Shown: positions 1 to 8,095, counted from the first letter of the stretch. The stretch is 11,556 bases of DNA from CAYMAZ01 sp964428185 (GCA_964428185.1 CAYRXH010000077.1:1-11556), one strand, 5' to 3'. Notes: generated from the sequence alone by a model not told the origin. A program made the numbers and translations.

Positions 1-63
1 TTTTTATAAATAAGTTTGTCAAAACAAAAAGTTGCATTTATAACTTGAATTCAGCGAAAATAA

Positions 64-95
64 AAAACCGGTCAGAAAAAAATCAGACCGGTTTT
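64..95 (-). terminator. Intrinsic terminator of rpsA
   Basis: A perfect 10-bp inverted repeat (AAAACCGGTC at 64-73, GACCGGTTTT at 86-95) has a 12-nt A-rich loop. Read on the minus strand, the hairpin lies about 22 nt after the rpsA stop codon and is followed by a T-rich run (TTTTTTATTTT across the stem end). This is the normal form of a Rho-independent terminator. Bases 1-60 beyond it are A/T-rich and show no gene. Confidence 0.85.
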
Positions 96-117
96 CAAAG
101 TTCATATCAAAACAACT

Positions 118-2163
118 TTATTCATCAGAAGATTCATCTTCGCTGTCTTTTTTTCTGGGTTTTGCAGTTTTCTTTTTCTCTTCAGTCTCCATATCTGACT
201 TGAGATTGGCTAGTACTACAAGATCTCCAAGGGTAGCTTTTTCAACCTTATCCTGAATTGCTTTCACAGACTTGTTTGTTTTTTGAGCTGCTGCTTTCTT
301 TTCAACTTTTTCTGTCTGTTTTTCATCATCTTTTTTCTCCTGCCAGAGTCTGTTATGAGAAAGAACAATTTTTCTGTTTTCCTTTGAGAATTCGATGACA
401 ACAAAATCACAGACTTCATCAGCCTTAACGATTCCGCCTTCTTCCTTGTTCATGTGTTTTAACGGAACATATCCTTCAACTCCATAAGGAAGAGCTATTG
501 TAGCGCCTTTGTCTGACACTTCCATAACAGTTGCTTTGTGAATTGATCCTTCAATAAATACAGTTTCGAACACATCCCATGGATTTTCCTCAAGCTGTTT
601 ATGTCCCAAGCTAAGGCGTCTGTTTTCAGCGTCAATATCCAGAACAACCACTTCGATTTCTTCACCGATTTTGGTAAATTCTGCGGGGTGTTTGATTTTC
701 TTTGACCATGAAAGGTCTGAAATATGAATCAATCCGTCAACACCTTCTTCAAGTTCAACAAATACACCGAAATTGGTAAAATTGCGAACGGTTGCCTTGT
801 GCTTGGAATTGAGAGGATATTTATCCTTGATGTTTGCCCATGGATCGGGAATCAATTGTTTGATACCCAGAGACATTTTGCGTTCTTCCCTGTCCAGTGT
901 AAGAATAATGGCTTCAACTTCATCACCCACTTTCAGGAAGTCCTGAGCGGATCGGAGATGCTGTGACCATGACATTTCAGACACATGGATGAGTCCTTCA
1001 ACACCGGGGGTGATTTCAATAAATGCACCATAGTCGGCAATAACCACAACTCTTCCGTTCACCTTATCCCCAACTTTGAGTCCTGAATCCAGTGAATCCC
1101 AAGGATGTGAAGTCAGCTGTTTCAGTCCCAGAGCAATACGTTTCTTGTTTTCATCAAAATCAAGAATGACAACATTCAATACCTGATCAAGCTGAACAAC
1201 TTCTTCGGGATGATTGATCCTTCCCCATGAGAGGTCAGTGATATGAATCAATCCATCAACACCACCAAGGTCAATAAACACACCATAAGAAGTAATATTC
1301 TTCACTGTTCCTTCAAGCACCTGTCCTTTTTCAAGTTTTGCAATAATATCAGCTTTCTGCTGCTCAAGTTCGTCTTCAATAAGAACTTTATGAGATACAA
1401 CCACATTTTTAAATTCGTGGTTGACCTTGACAACCTTGAGGTCCATGGTTTTATTTACATAGACGTCATAATCGCGGATTGGTTTCACATCTATCTGTGA
1501 ACCGGGCAAAAATGCCTCAATTCCAAATACATCGACAATAAAACCACCCTTGGTTCTGCATTTCACAAAACCCTGAATCATTTCATCACGTTCGTGAACA
1601 TCAACAACTTTATCCCATGCTTTCAGCAGACGTGCTTTTTTATGAGACAACACCAGCTGTCCGAGAGTATCTTCTGTGCTTTCAATATACACATCTATTT
1701 TATCACCGACTTTCAGGACAGGGTTGTAGCGCAGTTCTGACAATGCAATCACACCATCTGATTTGTAACCGATATTGACAAACACTTCACGTTCGCCAAA
1801 ACCGAGGATTTCACCTTCAATCACCTGAAGGTCTGTAATCTGATTTAAAGTACTGTCATAAAGTTGCTCAAGTTTTTTATCTTCACTTGAAACTTTACGA
1901 TGAGCTTCTTCCTGTTCAAGAGCATCCCAATCAAAAGTTTCGGGTTGTTTTTTGGCAGAAACTTCCTTTTTTGGTTGTTTCACTTTCTCTGCAGGCTTTT
2001 CTTCTTCTTTCTTTTCCTCAGGAGCGGGCTCTTCAATTGCCTCTGGCTTTTCAAGTTCTTCAACAGCATCTACTGTTTCCTGCTCTGTTACTTCAGGAGC
2101 ATTCTCCTGCTGCTCAACATCCTGCTGAGTGTTTTCCGGATTAATAATTTGTTCTTCGTTCAT
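118..2163 (-). CDS. rpsA: 30S ribosomal protein S1 (six S1 domains)
   Basis: 681-residue ribosomal protein S1, which binds mRNA on the 30S subunit and helps recruit and unfold it. Six OB-fold S1 domains can be traced at about residues 112-176, 193-259, 281-349, 366-435, 454-523 and 540-605. Domains 3-5 carry the typical GVFIDL / GVDGLIHISDLSW pattern and each ends in an LGxKQL-type segment. An acidic, low-complexity N-terminal extension of about 85 residues, rich in Glu, Gln, Pro and Lys, and a charged C-terminal tail make it longer than the E. coli protein (557 aa). Such extensions are usual in Bacteroidota S1. The start is the ATG at 2163-2161. The upstream sequence is A/T-rich without a Shine-Dalgarno sequence. 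The gene stands alone, divergent from the next gene, with its own promoter and terminator. Family assignment is very secure. Confidence 0.97.
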   Translation of the reverse strand: MNEEQIINPENTQQDVEQQENAPEVTEQETVDAVEELEKPEAIEEPAPEEKKEEEKPAEKVKQPKKEVSAKKQPETFDWDALEQEEAHRKVSSEDKKLEQLYDSTLNQITDLQVIEGEILGFGEREVFVNIGYKSDGVIALSELRYNPVLKVGDKIDVYIESTEDTLGQLVLSHKKARLLKAWDKVVDVHERDEMIQGFVKCRTKGGFIVDVFGIEAFLPGSQIDVKPIRDYDVYVNKTMDLKVVKVNHEFKNVVVSHKVLIEDELEQQKADIIAKLEKGQVLEGTVKNITSYGVFIDLGGVDGLIHITDLSWGRINHPEEVVQLDQVLNVVILDFDENKKRIALGLKQLTSHPWDSLDSGLKVGDKVNGRVVVIADYGAFIEITPGVEGLIHVSEMSWSQHLRSAQDFLKVGDEVEAIILTLDREERKMSLGIKQLIPDPWANIKDKYPLNSKHKATVRNFTNFGVFVELEEGVDGLIHISDLSWSKKIKHPAEFTKIGEEIEVVVLDIDAENRRLSLGHKQLEENPWDVFETVFIEGSIHKATVMEVSDKGATIALPYGVEGYVPLKHMNKEEGGIVKADEVCDFVVIEFSKENRKIVLSHNRLWQEKKDDEKQTEKVEKKAAAQKTNKSVKAIQDKVEKATLGDLVVLANLKSDMETEEKKKTAKPRKKDSEDESSDE

Positions 2164-2244
2164 TTTGTTAAGTTAATAATTAATTGATTTATTGAATTTC
2201 CCGCCCTGATCCTAAAAAATCATCCTTCTGTCAGTTTGGGGCTG

Positions 2245-2252
2245 CAAAATTA
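2245..2252 (-). promoter_or_regulatory. Putative rpsA promoter, -7 box TAATTTTG
   Basis: The minus strand reads TAATTTTG, an exact match to the Bacteroidota -7 consensus TAnnTTTG. No convincing -33 TTTG was found at the usual spacing. Transcription would start near 2241 and give a leader of about 77 nt, the longest leader in this window. That leaves room for translational control of S1, but I see no definite structure. Confidence 0.5.
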
Positions 2253-2352
2253 AGAATAAAATTTTGAATAGGACACATTTTTTATGGTTTTTTCCCCTTT
2301 ATCAATACGATGTAATAATTTACTATTTTATAAAGTTTCTCTACAAATTTTG

Positions 2353-2360
2353 TATTTTTG
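2353..2360 (+). promoter_or_regulatory. Putative promoter of the C26-type hydrolase, TATTTTTG
   Basis: TATTTTTG matches TAnnTTTG exactly and ends 18 nt before the ATG at 2379. A -33 element is not obvious. The box overlaps the upstream in-frame TTG at 2358, which argues that the ATG at 2379 is the real start. Confidence 0.5.
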
Positions 2361-2378
2361 ACCTTAATACTATCTGAC

Positions 2379-3476
2379 ATGAGATTATTTCTTGCTTCCG
2401 TTACTTTCATACTCTTCCCTTTTCTTTGGGGCAGCTGCATTTGTCAGACATTCTCTGAAGATCCTAAAGAAAAAAACTTGCTGATCACACACCCTACAGT
2501 CAACAACATTAAAACAATACTGTTTCTCTGTTCGGAGGAAATTTTTCATGCACCTGGGGATTTTCAGATCATAGGGATTTACCACGAACGTGCAAGTTAT
2601 AATTATTCACAGACTCAGGATTACATAGAAAAAAACAATATCAAGAACATTGTTCTCTATGAATTTCGTGAAGATTTATCTCCTGAGATAATGTATCAGG
2701 AAAACCTATGTACTCCTGAAATAAAGCAATTGTTCAATAGTTCGTGTGGAATAATCCTTTTCGGGGGACCCGACATTCCTCCTATGTGCTACGGGGAAGA
2801 AACTCATCTGCTCACAGAGATCACTGATCCATACAGGCACTATCTGGAAATCACCTTTATGTTTCACTTGCTGGGAGGATATCAAAACCCTAACTTTTTA
2901 CCCTTAATGGAACACAGGCCTGACTATGCCATACTCGGCATTTGCCTTGGGATGCAAACCATGAATGTGGCCACAGGAGGAACATTGATACAGGATATTC
3001 CATCTGTGATTTACGGAAAACAAACTGTTGATGAAGTATTACGAATGAATTTCAACCAACAGCACAGAAATTACTTTACTAACATTGACACGGACGAAGA
3101 ACTGATCTGGGGACATTTTCATACTATCACATTTGAAAAGGGCAGTTTTATTGACAGTGTATGTCAATCATCACCCCATGTCTGGTCAAGCCATCATCAA
3201 TGTATCGGCAAAATAGGAATGAATCTGGTTCCTGTTGCCTGGTCTGAAGATAAAAAATTGATTGAAGCAGTGAAGCACAAAACATATCCCAATGTGTATG
3301 GAGTTCAGTTCCATCCCGAAGTCACTGCAATTTTCAGGACTGATGATTCCCTGAAAAGGACTCCTGATCAGCCTGTTCTCTTATCATACATTTCAATGTT
3401 TCCTCATGAGAAAGGATATGATTTTCATCAGGCTTTCTGGGCAATGATGAGCAGAATTTTTTTTCAGAGAGAATAA
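2379..3476 (+). CDS. Exported C26-type (gamma-glutamyl hydrolase / PuuD-like) class I glutamine amidotransferase-fold protein
   Basis: 365 residues from the ATG at 2379. An in-frame TTG at 2358 would add seven residues but lies inside the putative promoter box. The N-terminus (MRLFLASVTFILFPFLWGS) is a signal peptide, so the protein is probably periplasmic. The rest is a class I glutamine-amidotransferase fold: an FGGPDIPP oxyanion-side loop near residue 129, a DPYRHYLE segment matching DPGRD of PuuD, the nucleophile elbow GICLGMQ with Cys189, and FHPEV with His312 and Glu314. The triad is therefore complete. Relatives hydrolyse gamma-glutamyl amide bonds (gamma-glutamyl-GABA, folylpolyglutamate). 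The substrate here is unknown. Compared with PuuD from memory, about 15 extra residues lie between the GGPD loop and the nucleophile. It has its own promoter and is divergent from rpsA. Class is certain; precise substrate is not. Confidence 0.88.
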   Translation: MRLFLASVTFILFPFLWGSCICQTFSEDPKEKNLLITHPTVNNIKTILFLCSEEIFHAPGDFQIIGIYHERASYNYSQTQDYIEKNNIKNIVLYEFREDLSPEIMYQENLCTPEIKQLFNSSCGIILFGGPDIPPMCYGEETHLLTEITDPYRHYLEITFMFHLLGGYQNPNFLPLMEHRPDYAILGICLGMQTMNVATGGTLIQDIPSVIYGKQTVDEVLRMNFNQQHRNYFTNIDTDEELIWGHFHTITFEKGSFIDSVCQSSPHVWSSHHQCIGKIGMNLVPVAWSEDKKLIEAVKHKTYPNVYGVQFHPEVTAIFRTDDSLKRTPDQPVLLSYISMFPHEKGYDFHQAFWAMMSRIFFQRE

Positions 3477-3507
3477 ATTAATATGGATTTTCATTTAAAA
3501 TAAACTC

Positions 3508-3539
3508 TTGTGTCAGTATTTTATAACCAAATAATTTAG
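3508..3539 (+). promoter_or_regulatory. Possible promoter of the MuiA-family gene
   Basis: TTG at 3508-3510 and TAATTTAG at 3532-3539 are separated by 21 nt, a plausible -33/-7 pair with one mismatch in the TAnnTTTG box. The start codon lies 21 nt downstream. It is weak evidence on its own. The alternative is read-through from the upstream hydrolase gene 84 bp away. Confidence 0.3.
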
Positions 3540-3560
3540 TCATTAAAAAATCAAGCCATT

Positions 3561-5168
3561 ATGAAAAAGTTTTTTGTATTATTTATCACAGGACTTCTTT
3601 TTATTCCTTCAGTCATATCTCAAAAGGAAGTCAGTTCAAAAATTTTCAGTGCCACTGTATTCTTTAACGGAGCTCAGATTGTGCGTGAGGCTTCAGTTCA
3701 GCTTCAACCCGGAACGACAGTTTTACTATTTACCAATCTTCCGCAGAACATCAACCCCAATACAATCGTTGTTGAAAGCGAATCAGCCATTACTTTGCTG
3801 TCTGTAAAACACAGTCTCAATTACCTGAAAAATCAGGAAAAGCCCAAAGAAGTGGTTAAAATGGAAGATTCTCTGAAGTTGATGCAGCAAACACTGCAGC
3901 ATAAGAACACCATGCTTCAGGTTTATAAAGAAGAAGAAGCCATGCTGATTGCAAACAAGTCGATCGGCGGAGAAAACAACGGCATTCAGGCGGATAATCT
4001 TAAAAACAGCACCGAATATTTTCGCACCAGAATGATGGATATTAAAAATAAACAATTTGATCTGGCACTTGAGATCCAGAAAATCAATGAAACCATCAAC
4101 AGGCTGAATAACCAGATTTCACAAATGATGGCCAACCGCGGGGGACCTGTGAGCGAAATATTTGTTTCTGTATCTGCCAAAACCTCAGTCAATGCAAAAA
4201 TCAAAATGAATTACTATCTCCCCAATGCCAGCTGGACACCGATGTATGATCTGAGGGCCACACAGGTAGGAAAGCCTGTACAGTTGTCACTGAAAGCAAA
4301 TGTTGTCAACAGCACAGGTGAAAAATGGGACGATATTCAGCTGATACTGTCCTCAGCCAACCCGCTGCAATCAGGCGTAAGACCAACATTACAGCCTTGG
4401 TATCTGTATCCTTATGTTGCTTCAAGCAGAAATTCCGGATACCGGGCAAAAGAATCAAATGCCCCTGCTGCAGCAACCGGAACTGTGGATTATGAAATTG
4501 CTGACGAAGTAAAATATGAAACAACTGCAGCATATACTACTGTTCAGCAAAGCCTGACAACCATAGAATATGTGATTTCAATACCATATTCCGTCCCTGC
4601 TGACGGCAAGGAATATACGGTTGACATTCAGGAATTTTCAATGCCTGCAGTCTATGAATATCAGGTAGTTCCAAAAGTTGACAAAGACGCCTTCCTCATG
4701 GCCCGCATAACCGGATGGGAAGAATACAATCTGCTTCCGGGATCCACAAATTTGTTTGCCGAAGGCAAGTTCATCGGCAATTCATATATTGATCCTGGCT
4801 CAGTGAAAGATACTCTTGATATTTCCCTTGGCCGTGATAAAAGCATCACAATCAACCGGGAAATGCTGAAGGATTTTTCAAGTGAAAAGATCATCGGCAC
4901 CAACAAAACCATTGTTCGCACATATGAGATCAGTGTCCGAAACAGAAAAAGCACTGAAATTGACATCGTCATCATGGATCAGATTCCTCTTTCCAATCAG
5001 AAGGACATTGTTGTTGAATTTGATGTTAAGAATGCAACAGGTGTTGAATACGATGCTGCAAGAGGCATGCTGAAATGGAAACTCAAAGTCAAACCGGGTG
5101 AAACAATTAAAGTGAAATACTCATATACTGTAAAACACCCTAAAGACATGAATTTGCAGGTGTGGTAA
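3561..5168 (+). CDS. MuiA-family protein (DUF4140 + DUF4139), exported
   Basis: 535 residues. A signal peptide covers about residues 1-20 (cleavage likely after VIS, before QKE), so the product is probably periplasmic or surface-attached. Residues about 28-125 match the DUF4140 N-terminal beta domain (ATVFFNGAQIVREASVQL). Residues about 100-190 are helical with coiled-coil character and rich in Gln, Lys and Glu. Residues about 210-533 are the DUF4139 domain, with ASWTPMYDLR near 223, TGEKWDDIQLILSSANP near 252-268, and the closing YSYTVKHPKD. The domain order and length are those of proteins annotated 'mucoidy inhibitor MuiA family'. The biochemical function is not established, and the name reflects an E. 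coli phenotype rather than a known reaction. It starts at ATG 3561 with no Shine-Dalgarno sequence and is followed by a hairpin terminator. Confidence 0.88.
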   Translation: MKKFFVLFITGLLFIPSVISQKEVSSKIFSATVFFNGAQIVREASVQLQPGTTVLLFTNLPQNINPNTIVVESESAITLLSVKHSLNYLKNQEKPKEVVKMEDSLKLMQQTLQHKNTMLQVYKEEEAMLIANKSIGGENNGIQADNLKNSTEYFRTRMMDIKNKQFDLALEIQKINETINRLNNQISQMMANRGGPVSEIFVSVSAKTSVNAKIKMNYYLPNASWTPMYDLRATQVGKPVQLSLKANVVNSTGEKWDDIQLILSSANPLQSGVRPTLQPWYLYPYVASSRNSGYRAKESNAPAAATGTVDYEIADEVKYETTAAYTTVQQSLTTIEYVISIPYSVPADGKEYTVDIQEFSMPAVYEYQVVPKVDKDAFLMARITGWEEYNLLPGSTNLFAEGKFIGNSYIDPGSVKDTLDISLGRDKSITINREMLKDFSSEKIIGTNKTIVRTYEISVRNRKSTEIDIVIMDQIPLSNQKDIVVEFDVKNATGVEYDAARGMLKWKLKVKPGETIKVKYSYTVKHPKDMNLQVW

Positions 5169-5201
5169 CATGACAATTGACGAATAAAGTATTTTTAAAT
5201 A

Positions 5202-5230
5202 AAGAAGGTTGTCTGAATGATGGCCTTTTT
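5202..5230 (+). terminator. Terminator shared by convergent genes
   Basis: AAGAAGGTTGTC (5202-5213) pairs with GATGGCCTTTTT (5219-5230) as a continuous 12-bp RNA stem that includes four G-U pairs, around a TGAAT loop. TTAATTTTAT follows on the plus strand, so it fits a terminator for the MuiA-family gene. The minus-strand copy also ends in T-rich sequence (CTTTATTT) and could serve the helicase gene. It is weaker there because the G-U pairs become A-C mismatches. Confidence 0.65.
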
Positions 5231-5250
5231 TAATTTTATATAAAAATAAA

Positions 5251-6468
5251 TTACCGCTTCTTATGTCTGAAGAATTTTTTCTTCCCCTGATTCTGTCTGT
5301 TTCCTGATCTGCCTTCCCCTCTGCCTCCTGATGTTTTCCATTCTTCTTCACCGAAGACATATACTTTGGGAATCTGAGATTCAATCAGCCGCTCAATCTT
5401 ATGAATTTTCTGCATTTCCTTCTGTGTTACAAATGTTACTGCTTCGCCTTTTGCATTCACGCGAGCTGTTCGTCCCACACGATGAACATAATCTTCTGCA
5501 TCATGGGGAACATCATAATTGATCACCATATTAATTTCCTTCACATCGATGCCTCTGCTCATCACGTCTGTGGCCACAAGAGTCCTGATCCGGCGGGTAC
5601 TGAAACGCCTCAACACATCTTCACGATCTTCCTGTTCAAGATTGGAAGAAATCCCTTCGGAAGGAAAACCATTCCGCCTGAGCAGGTTCACAATCTCTGA
5701 AACTTTGCTTTTTGTGGAAGTGAAGATCAAAATACTGTCGTAATCCTGGCGCTCACCAAGCAACTGTTTGATGATATCTATTTTCTGAGTCTCATACACC
5801 ATATATGCCTTTTGATCAACACCTTCTGCGGGCCTTGCAATGGAAAGGGAAATCTCCACAGGATTGTGCAGAATTTTCTTTGCCAACTGCCGGATATTTG
5901 GTGCCATGGTGGCAGAGAACATCAGAGTTTGTCTTTCCTTCGGCAAAAATGTGATAATCTTTCTCAGGTCATCAATAAAACCCATATCAAGCATCCTGTC
6001 GGCTTCGTCAAGCACAAGGTGCTTCATCGTACTCAGGTCAATATTACCCATATTCAGATGAGCAATGAGTTTGCCGGGAGTGGCAACAATGATGTCAACC
6101 CCGTTTTTGAATGACCTGATCTGAGCGTCCCAGTTGCTGCCATCACCTCCGCCATACAAAGCTATAGATCCCGCATTCACAAAATACGATAGTCCCTGAA
6201 TCTGCTGGTCTATCTGAACAGCCAGCTCCCGCGTTGGAACAATGATGAGGGTATCAATACTGCTGTCTTTTTTATCAATCAGTTTATTAAGTACCGGGAG
6301 AACAAAAGCTGCTGTTTTGCCGGTACCTGTCTGTGCACAGGCAATCACATCCCTGTTGCTGAGAATATGAGGAATGACCTGTTCCTGTATGGGAGTAGCA
6401 TTCTCAAAACCCAGATATGATATTGCTTCCAGTAGCTCCGGGCGAATGTTTAGTTGTTCAAAGTTCAT
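5251..6468 (-). CDS. DEAD-box ATP-dependent RNA helicase (RhlE-like)
   Basis: 405-residue cytoplasmic DEAD-box RNA helicase, which unwinds or remodels RNA duplexes using ATP. All landmark motifs are visible: Q motif ATPIQEQ (24-30), motif I AQTGTGKT (45-52), Ia PTRELA (78-83), TPGKL (130-134), motif II DEAD (154-157), motif III SAT (185-187), ATDVMSRGID (299-308, motif V) and HRVGRTAR (329-336, motif VI). The C-terminus is a short basic Gly/Arg/Lys tail ending KKKFFRHKKR, typical of RhlE-like proteins that help in ribosome assembly or RNA decay. The motif before NLEQ reads GISSNLEQ, where many relatives have His in the IHSNLEQ pattern. That is a mild deviation outside the catalytic core. It starts 33 bp after the lipoprotein gene on the same strand, so the two may be co-transcribed, but it also has a candidate promoter of its own. 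Confidence 0.95.
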   Translation of the reverse strand: MNFEQLNIRPELLEAISYLGFENATPIQEQVIPHILSNRDVIACAQTGTGKTAAFVLPVLNKLIDKKDSSIDTLIIVPTRELAVQIDQQIQGLSYFVNAGSIALYGGGDGSNWDAQIRSFKNGVDIIVATPGKLIAHLNMGNIDLSTMKHLVLDEADRMLDMGFIDDLRKIITFLPKERQTLMFSATMAPNIRQLAKKILHNPVEISLSIARPAEGVDQKAYMVYETQKIDIIKQLLGERQDYDSILIFTSTKSKVSEIVNLLRRNGFPSEGISSNLEQEDREDVLRRFSTRRIRTLVATDVMSRGIDVKEINMVINYDVPHDAEDYVHRVGRTARVNAKGEAVTFVTQKEMQKIHKIERLIESQIPKVYVFGEEEWKTSGGRGEGRSGNRQNQGKKKFFRHKKR

Positions 6469-6475
6469 AGGTTTG

Positions 6476-6483
6476 CAAAGATA
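6476..6483 (-). promoter_or_regulatory. Putative promoter of the DEAD-box gene, TATCTTTG
   Basis: The minus strand reads TATCTTTG, an exact TAnnTTTG match placed 7 nt upstream of the ATG (6468-6466). If used, the mRNA would be almost leaderless. No clear -33 element is seen. Transcription from the lipoprotein promoter is the alternative. Confidence 0.4.
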
Positions 6484-6501
6484 ATCACATTTGCCGTAAC
6501 A

Positions 6502-7083
6502 TCATTCTCCCCACCACTGTTGCTGGTCCATATTCACAAGATAAAAATCAATCTTACAAGCTGTGTTGTAACGAACTTCCTGCTGCCATCTCATAACCTT
6601 GGTTTTATTGAGCCTGCCTGAATATTTTGTCCAAAATATAAAAATGACATAATCCGATTGCCCTGCAGTGTTCATCTGAAAAGGATCCCCTTTTAAGGTC
6701 CTGAGCACATCAGTGATATCCCTCAGAAAAACAGAATCATCAATCTCAAAATATTTCCCGGGAACAAGAGAACTAATGACTGTTTCGTTCACTGCATTAC
6801 ACAGGCTTTCATCTCTGATTTTTAAAAAATGTCCCTTTTTATCAAAAACAATCATATCAGGGATGCTTCTGGCAAATCCCTTTCCCTGAATTGCCCACAC
6901 CCAGTCTTCACGAAAAAAACAACAAATCCTCTCCTGTTCCAGTCCAATCCTTTTTGCATACTTCAGGATGCTTTGTTCATTTTCAACATCAGGCTTTTTG
7001 ATACCATACATTGTTTTCACAACAGGGTTACAGGCACTGATAATCAGCATAAAACAGACATAAAGCAAAAGAATTCTTTTCAT
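6502..7083 (-). CDS. Small lipoprotein, possibly thioredoxin-like fold without CXXC
   Basis: 193 residues. The N-terminus MKRILLLYVCFMLIISAC is a lipoprotein signal with lipobox I-S-A-C, so Cys18 would be lipidated and the protein membrane-anchored. No named family was recognised with confidence. The segment YGIKKPDVENEQSILKYAK after the lipid anchor resembles a pattern seen in small Bacteroidota lipoproteins. The C-terminal part (DYVIFIFWTKYSG, then a helix, then KIDFYLVNMDQ) has the beta-alpha-beta look of a thioredoxin-like domain, but where a redoxin would have WCxxC it reads WTKYSG, so no thiol chemistry is expected. That reading is inference. The gene lies 33 bp upstream of the helicase gene on the same strand and divergent from the broken phosphodiesterase gene. 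It starts at ATG 7083 with no Shine-Dalgarno sequence. Confidence 0.75.
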   Translation of the reverse strand: MKRILLLYVCFMLIISACNPVVKTMYGIKKPDVENEQSILKYAKRIGLEQERICCFFREDWVWAIQGKGFARSIPDMIVFDKKGHFLKIRDESLCNAVNETVISSLVPGKYFEIDDSVFLRDITDVLRTLKGDPFQMNTAGQSDYVIFIFWTKYSGRLNKTKVMRWQQEVRYNTACKIDFYLVNMDQQQWWGE

Positions 7084-7091
7084 ATTACAGC

Positions 7092-7099
7092 CAAAAATA
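7092..7099 (-). promoter_or_regulatory. Putative promoter of the lipoprotein gene, TATTTTTG
   Basis: The minus strand reads TATTTTTG, an exact -7 box match 8 nt before the start codon at 7083. A -33 element is not clear. The predicted leader is only a few nucleotides long. Confidence 0.4.
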
Positions 7100-7143
7100 C
7101 AAAGATTTTTTACTTATTTTCGTCGGATTAAAAATATTTTGCA

Positions 7144-7935
7144 ATGAGGCAAATTGTTCTGTTTCTTCTTTTATGCTGTTTACTGACAGTAATGCCACAG
7201 ATAAAACCACTCAAATACGGGCATGCACACAACTACTATCTTCATAAACGCCCTCTGCTTGACGCACTTGAACTTGGCTTTATAAGTATTGAAATTGATC
7301 TGTATTACATTTACAAAAGAGCCAAAGTTTCTCATACACCCATTCTGCTATGCATGGAACCACAGTTGAAACCACTGTACTTTGATCCACTTCATGAAAT
7401 CATCAGCAAAAACGGCGGCACTGTGTTTCCAGACGATTAGACACAACTCACGTTGATGATTGAGTTTAAGTATGCACCCGATAAACTTTTTGCTTTTATC
7501 AAAGAAATGCTGAAAGAATTTGAAGATTTGCTGGCTATTCCGTTTGGAAAAAACAAACGAAAAGGACCTGTCAGGATCATTCTGATGAGAGGCCCTTCCA
7601 TTGACATAATGCTGGAAGAGGAAACACCTAACTTTGCAATTGACGGGGGTGCATCACACCTTTCATCATGCATAGACCCGGAACTGATTCCACGCATCAG
7701 TCTGATTTACAACAACTATTTCACATGGAGAGGCAAAGGCCCGATCCCGGCACATGAAAAGGAACTTCTCGATGAACTGGTTGCCCATGCCAAAGAAAAA
7801 AACCAGCAGATCCACTTCTGGGCAATGCCCGAAAACGAGAATATCTGGAAAACATTAATCGGTGCCGGGGTTGATGCGATCAATGTGGATAATATTGAAC
7901 GAAATTCAAGGTTTGAAAGAAAAATTGTTGATTAA
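7144..7935 (+). pseudogene. Broken exported PI-PLC/GDPD-like phosphodiesterase, in-frame TAG at codon 99
   Basis: One reading frame of 264 codons is split by TAG at 7438-7440. The parts on either side (98 codons, and codons continuing to the TAA at 7933-7935) are in the same frame and fit together as one protein of the phosphatidylinositol-specific phospholipase C / glycerophosphodiester phosphodiesterase-like family. The first part has a signal peptide (about 1-19), GHAHNYYLHKRPLLDAL (26-42), SIEIDL, VSHT and the FDPL motif. The second has LMIEFKYAPDK, AIDGG, FTWRGKGPIP, IHFWAMPENENIW and GVDAINVDNIE. The family pattern, from memory, is HAHNDY, VEAD and VxHD. Here the D of HND is Tyr31 and the D of HD is Thr65, so catalytic motifs are eroded besides the stop. 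A single base change from CAG, AAG or GAG would create the TAG. Read-through or a sequencing error are alternatives. Restart at 7453 or 7456 would yield only a headless C-terminal half. Confidence 0.8.
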
Positions 7936-7982
7936 AAGATTGGAAGATTAAGCCAAAGGCTTCCCTCTGTGAGAAAATACAT

Positions 7983-8017
7983 GTGATTGGTGACTGGTGA
8001 CTGGTTGATGGTTGATG
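7983..8017. repeat. Five 7-bp tandem units (GTGAYTG / GTTGATG)
   Basis: Uninterrupted heptamers GTGATTG, GTGACTG, GTGACTG, GTTGATG, GTTGATG. The first three differ at one position and the last two are identical, a pattern expected from replication slippage. No coding role is seen. Confidence 0.8.
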
Positions 8018-8095
8018 CCTGAATATGGTTGACCGGTATTTCCAGGATTGAACCACAAAGTCCATTGAGAAATGTCACAAAATTCTCAAAGTTGG

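Noticed and set aside
2358..2378. Upstream TTG start for the C26-type hydrolase
   Set aside because: It overlaps a perfect -7 promoter box. The ATG at 2379 begins a normal signal peptide.
7438..7440. Programmed amber recoding (read-through, selenocysteine-like or pyrrolysine)
   Set aside because: No downstream stem-loop or other recoding signal is visible, and the catalytic motifs are already degraded, so ordinary gene decay is simpler.
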